In this document: piece by piece, positions 61,120 to 64,000 of the stretch
Position numbering within the stretch: the first letter of the stretch is position 1
Layout: each line of letters begins with the position of its first letter
From: Candidatus Nitronauta litoralis
GTDB lineage: Bacteria > Nitrospinota > Nitrospinia > Nitrospinales > Nitrospinaceae
Direction: 5' to 3'
NCBI GenBank assembly: GCA_015698285.1
Contig: CP048685.1
Coordinates: forward strand, 2,294,001 to 2,358,000
DNA: 64,000 bases
Made by a program: the position numbers and the translations under genes
Notes under the pieces: model-generated
Databases searched by the model: none
Told to the model about the DNA's origin: nothing
The model's input: only the letters and a program-made list of their open reading frames with translations

Positions 61120-63294
61120 TTAATCCAATATTTTATTTATTTGTTTTTCGAGCATTTCTTCAATGGCTTCCGGGGAAACGGGTTTTGAGTACAGATACCC
61201 CTGGATCAAATCACAGCCCAGCATTTCCATTATCTGGTCTTCTTCCTTTGTTTCTACACCTTCTACAACCGTTTTTAAGTCAAGCATTTTAGCCAGATTC
61301 ACTATGGTTTTTACAATGGCCTGATTGGACTTGATTTCAATTCCCCGGACAAAACACTGGTCGATTTTCAAGCAGTGCAAAGGCATGTCTTTAAGGTATT
61401 TCATAGAGGAGTACCCTGTTCCAAAATCATCAATAGTGAGAAGAAGTCCGAGGTCTTTGAGATCTTGCAACTTTATAAGAGCTTCTTCAGTGTCTTCCAT
61501 GATTATGCTCTCGGTCAATTCCAATTCAATGCCATGGTCTGCAGATTCCGGAGATTCCACAATTTCCTTTACCAGATCAATCGCTCCATCATGGCTGAAT
61601 TGGATTCCAGAGAAGTTGATTGAAAGCGTAAAATCGGTGAAGCCCATGTTGTGCCATTTTTTAAGCTGTGAGCATCCTTTTCTTAAAATCCATTCTCCCA
61701 TGGGGATGATTAATCCGCTTTCTTCGGCGATTGGAATGAATTTGCCTGGTGAAATGCTTCCCATTTGGGGGTGATCCCACCTGACAAGCGCCTCTGCGCC
61801 CACAACCTGCTTTGTCCTGGCATCAACTTTAGGTTGGTAGAGTAAATAGAAATGACTTTTTCCCAGGGCATTTTTGATACCGCTGACAAGAGCCAGTTTA
61901 TTGAGTGCCAGGGGTTCTAAAGAAGATTCATAAAAACTGTATCGGTTTTTCCCTAATTGTTTTGATCGTGTCAGGGCCAGATCTGCATTTTCAACAAGGG
62001 TGGTTGCACTGTTTCCGTGAAAAGGGAACAGGGCAATACCAATGCTGCAAGTCAAGTGGATATCAAAAGAATGGATGCTGAACATTTTATCGATCAGCTT
62101 CATGATCACTTCTGCAAAACGTATCGCACTTTCGGTGGTATCTACACATGGCATGAGAAGGGCAAATTCGTCACCGCGGAGTCGGTATATATTGGCAACA
62201 GGACTGAACTCATCTTTAAGTCGTTTGGAGACTTCTTTCAGAAGAATGTCCCCCCCTTGATGGCCGAGTGAATCGTTTACTCTCTTGAACTCATCCATAT
62301 CTATGTGAAACAGGCCCAGCCTGATTTTATCCAGGCCACTATTTTCCTCAAGATTTTGAATGTCTTCCAGCAGACTGTTTCGGTTTGGCAGTGAGGTGAG
62401 GTGATCGAAATACGCGAGTTGCCGGATTTTTCTCTCCATTTTGACTCGCTCAGAAATATCATGAACAATAGCCACCAATTGGATTCTGGGTTCGGCTTCC
62501 ATTAACTGAAAACGGATTTCGACCGGGTAGGTGGTGCCGTCTTTCCTGGTCTGTCTTCCTTCAAATGCTGCCTGGGTTTGCGATTCAGCCACCAGGGGGT
62601 TTAGAAGTTTACGTATACTTTCTTCATTAGTTTCTGCCAGAATATCCAAAGGAGTTAACTGTTTGACTTCATCCAGTGTGTACCCCAGATTGTTCAGCGA
62701 ACGCTTGTTCATCTGGGAAATTTTCAAGCTGGAATAGTCGAAAATATAGATCTCATTGGTGGTGTCATCCAGGATTCGATTGAGACTGGATGTTTTTTTC
62801 TTTTGGACTTTTAGTTTTCTGTATCCCTGGTTGAGCTCCCCAAGGTCATCCCGGGTTCTGGAAACGAGGGTTTGCAGGAGGTTTTTCGAAAATTCCGGGT
62901 TCGTTGCAATCAATAAATCGAGACTATCCTGCCCGATTTTAAGCAGTGTAGATTGGGTCAATGCTTTTGCTCCTGCTGCCCTTGGCTGATTGTCGATCAG
63001 GGCCATCTCCCCAAAATATTCTCCGGCCTTTCTGACGGCCAGTTCTTTTTCCTGCTTGAATATCAGAATTTCGCCTTCAAGAACAAAATAGAAAAAAGGA
63101 TCTGTTTCATTTTCCTGAAACAAAAATTCCCCTCCTTCGACCACTATGGTTTCTGAATTGGCGAGGATTTCTTCGGCTTGAGTACGGGGGATTTTCTGGA
63201 AAAACTCAAAACCCAATATTTGGTTTGCTTGCATACAGAAACTCAATACAGTTGGACTTTTTAGTGATGGGGTTATAATAATACCACCCATCAT
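61120..63294 (-). CDS. cyclic-nucleotide-binding/PAS/GGDEF/EAL signalling protein
   Basis: 724 residues; a start at ATG 63234 (MQANQILGF) is also possible, as neither has a clear ribosome site. A cNMP-binding domain (about 30-150) has GEYFGEMALIDNQPRAAGAK, the phosphate-binding cassette. A PAS domain (about 185-290) follows. The GGDEF domain (about 300-460) has the active-site motif RGDEF in place of GGDEF (RLRGDEFALLM), a variant known in working enzymes. The EAL domain (about 475-715) has AEALVRWD, ELTESI, TIDDFGTGYSS and LKIDQCFV. It could make or break c-di-GMP according to a cyclic nucleotide. No membrane helix, so cytoplasmic. Divergent from the CHASE2 gene. Confidence 0.92.
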   Translation of the reverse strand: MMGGIIITPSLKSPTVLSFCMQANQILGFEFFQKIPRTQAEEILANSETIVVEGGEFLFQENETDPFFYFVLEGEILIFKQEKELAVRKAGEYFGEMALIDNQPRAAGAKALTQSTLLKIGQDSLDLLIATNPEFSKNLLQTLVSRTRDDLGELNQGYRKLKVQKKKTSSLNRILDDTTNEIYIFDYSSLKISQMNKRSLNNLGYTLDEVKQLTPLDILAETNEESIRKLLNPLVAESQTQAAFEGRQTRKDGTTYPVEIRFQLMEAEPRIQLVAIVHDISERVKMERKIRQLAYFDHLTSLPNRNSLLEDIQNLEENSGLDKIRLGLFHIDMDEFKRVNDSLGHQGGDILLKEVSKRLKDEFSPVANIYRLRGDEFALLMPCVDTTESAIRFAEVIMKLIDKMFSIHSFDIHLTCSIGIALFPFHGNSATTLVENADLALTRSKQLGKNRYSFYESSLEPLALNKLALVSGIKNALGKSHFYLLYQPKVDARTKQVVGAEALVRWDHPQMGSISPGKFIPIAEESGLIIPMGEWILRKGCSQLKKWHNMGFTDFTLSINFSGIQFSHDGAIDLVKEIVESPESADHGIELELTESIIMEDTEEALIKLQDLKDLGLLLTIDDFGTGYSSMKYLKDMPLHCLKIDQCFVRGIEIKSNQAIVKTIVNLAKMLDLKTVVEGVETKEEDQIMEMLGCDLIQGYLYSKPVSPEAIEEMLEKQINKILD

Positions 63295-63402
63295 AGTGTA
63301 AGCGGTACGAGGTTTTGTACAAGAAAATCCTTTTATCCAAGCGGTAGTTTCCCAACATAAATAGGATCAGCCAGTTTGAAACTTTGATTCGGCGATATTT
63401 TT

Positions 63403-64000
63403 ATGACCTTTAAAAAGAAAAATGAGTACTTTTTAGGGTTTGCGGCCACTATATTCACTCTCATCATCTATAGTTTGTCGCCTGGATTTATAAAAGATCT
63501 GGAATTGCTTTACCAGAACGCGCAGTTTCACTGGCGTGGACCCGATACCCCGGGAAAGGATATTGTCATCGCCTCGGTTGATGAAAAAAGCCTGGACAAA
63601 CTTGGTCGATGGCCCTGGTCCAGGGATGTTTTTGCCCGTATTGTCGATAATTTGACCGCTATGGGTGCCAGGGTAATTGCTTTTGATATGGTATTTTCGG
63701 GCGAAGATAATAGTGGAGGGCTTCCAGGGTTCCTCAAGCTAAAGGATAAACTGGGTCAAAAAGGGATTAAGGATTCTTCTGTTTTATCCATTTTGGATGA
63801 ATCCATAGAATCCGCAGATCGGGACAACCTATTTGCTACCGCCATTAAAAATTCGAGACGAGTTGTCCTTGGATATTTTTTTCATTTTGATCCCTCCACT
63901 TTAAGCCATCTTTCGCGTAAGGAACTGGACCAGAATTTTAAAAATATTAAATCCACCCGCTTCAGGGGATTTATTAAATCAGACCAATCCATCGATCCCT
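63403..64000 (+). CDS. CHASE2-domain protein, N-terminal part (truncated by window end)
   Basis: The ATG at 63403 opens a frame that runs to the right edge. A first membrane helix (about 9-27, YFLGFAATIFTLIIYSLSPG) is followed by the CHASE2 periplasmic sensor domain: ELLYQNAQFHWRGPDTPGKD, VIASVDEKSLDKLGRWPWSR, VFARIVDNLTAMGARVIAFD. CHASE2 is usually joined to adenylate cyclase, kinase or diguanylate cyclase domains, which would lie outside the window. The closeness of a cNMP-binding signalling protein is notable. Ribosome site not clear. Confidence 0.85.
   Translation, partial: MTFKKKNEYFLGFAATIFTLIIYSLSPGFIKDLELLYQNAQFHWRGPDTPGKDIVIASVDEKSLDKLGRWPWSRDVFARIVDNLTAMGARVIAFDMVFSGEDNSGGLPGFLKLKDKLGQKGIKDSSVLSILDESIESADRDNLFATAIKNSRRVVLGYFFHFDPSTLSHLSRKELDQNFKNIKSTRFRGFIKSDQSIDP

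Overview
The window looks like a chromosomal segment of a Gram-negative, environmental bacterium. It encodes a TamA/TamB outer-membrane assembly pair, an RND efflux pump, TPR/beta-barrel proteins, several lipid- or Sec-exported proteins and heavy sigma-54 use. GC content is moderate. No ribosomal RNA or other good phylogenetic marker is present. The gene mix (di-haem oxidoreductase, sulfite-oxidase-like enzyme, FmdB, NtrBC, CHASE2 and GGDEF/EAL proteins) would fit a Nitrospinota-, Nitrospirota- or deltaproteobacterium-like lineage, but that is inference only.

Left part (1-16.4 kb): a truncated TVP38/DedA-type membrane protein and a secreted di-haem oxidoreductase come first. A minus-strand operon follows (ECF sigma factor, zinc-finger anti-sigma, ArsM-like methyltransferase, sulfite-oxidase-like enzyme) with a divergent ArsR regulator. 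A tRNA A37-modification pair (trmN, miaA) comes next. Its miaA is fused in frame to a membrane-anchored TPR/lytic transglycosylase. Then there is a tightly packed minus-strand operon: FmdB zinc ribbon, NtrB-like kinase, NtrC-like regulator and two aspartoacylase-like paralogues, the second lacking zinc ligands. ilvE lies upstream of it.

Middle part (16.4-33 kb): two tRNA genes (Lys-TTT, Glu-TTC) with a HicBA-like pair beside tRNA-Glu. Next is a sigma-54 promoter driving an operon for an exported protein, DoxX, an intradiol and an extradiol dioxygenase and, after a gap, a metallo-beta-lactamase-fold protein. The operon is divergent from its likely sigma-54 activator. From 26 to 33 kb the DNA is accessory: an IS481-type element with a frameshifted transposase and a decayed second copy, duplicated regulator fragments each followed by a conserved hairpin and a different small gene, repeated terminator elements, gene fragments, and an arsR-arsC-acr3 arsenic operon.

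Right part (33-64 kb): a questin-oxidase-like gene, tamA-tamB, a largely non-coding stretch with one small membrane ORF, a decayed methyltransferase gene, SelO, a DUF1801 protein, a dicarboxylate/cation symporter, an RND permease/adaptor operon and assorted single enzymes. A tandemly duplicated module of FecR-domain secreted proteins with low-complexity tails alternates with TPR/beta-barrel proteins. The second barrel gene is decayed, and the FecR genes have sigma-54-type promoters. The window ends with a cNMP-PAS-GGDEF-EAL protein and the start of a CHASE2 protein.

The most unusual features are the MiaA-lytic transglycosylase fusion, the FecR/TPR-barrel duplication, the sigma-54 dioxygenase operon, and the enzyme/pseudoenzyme pair behind NtrBC.
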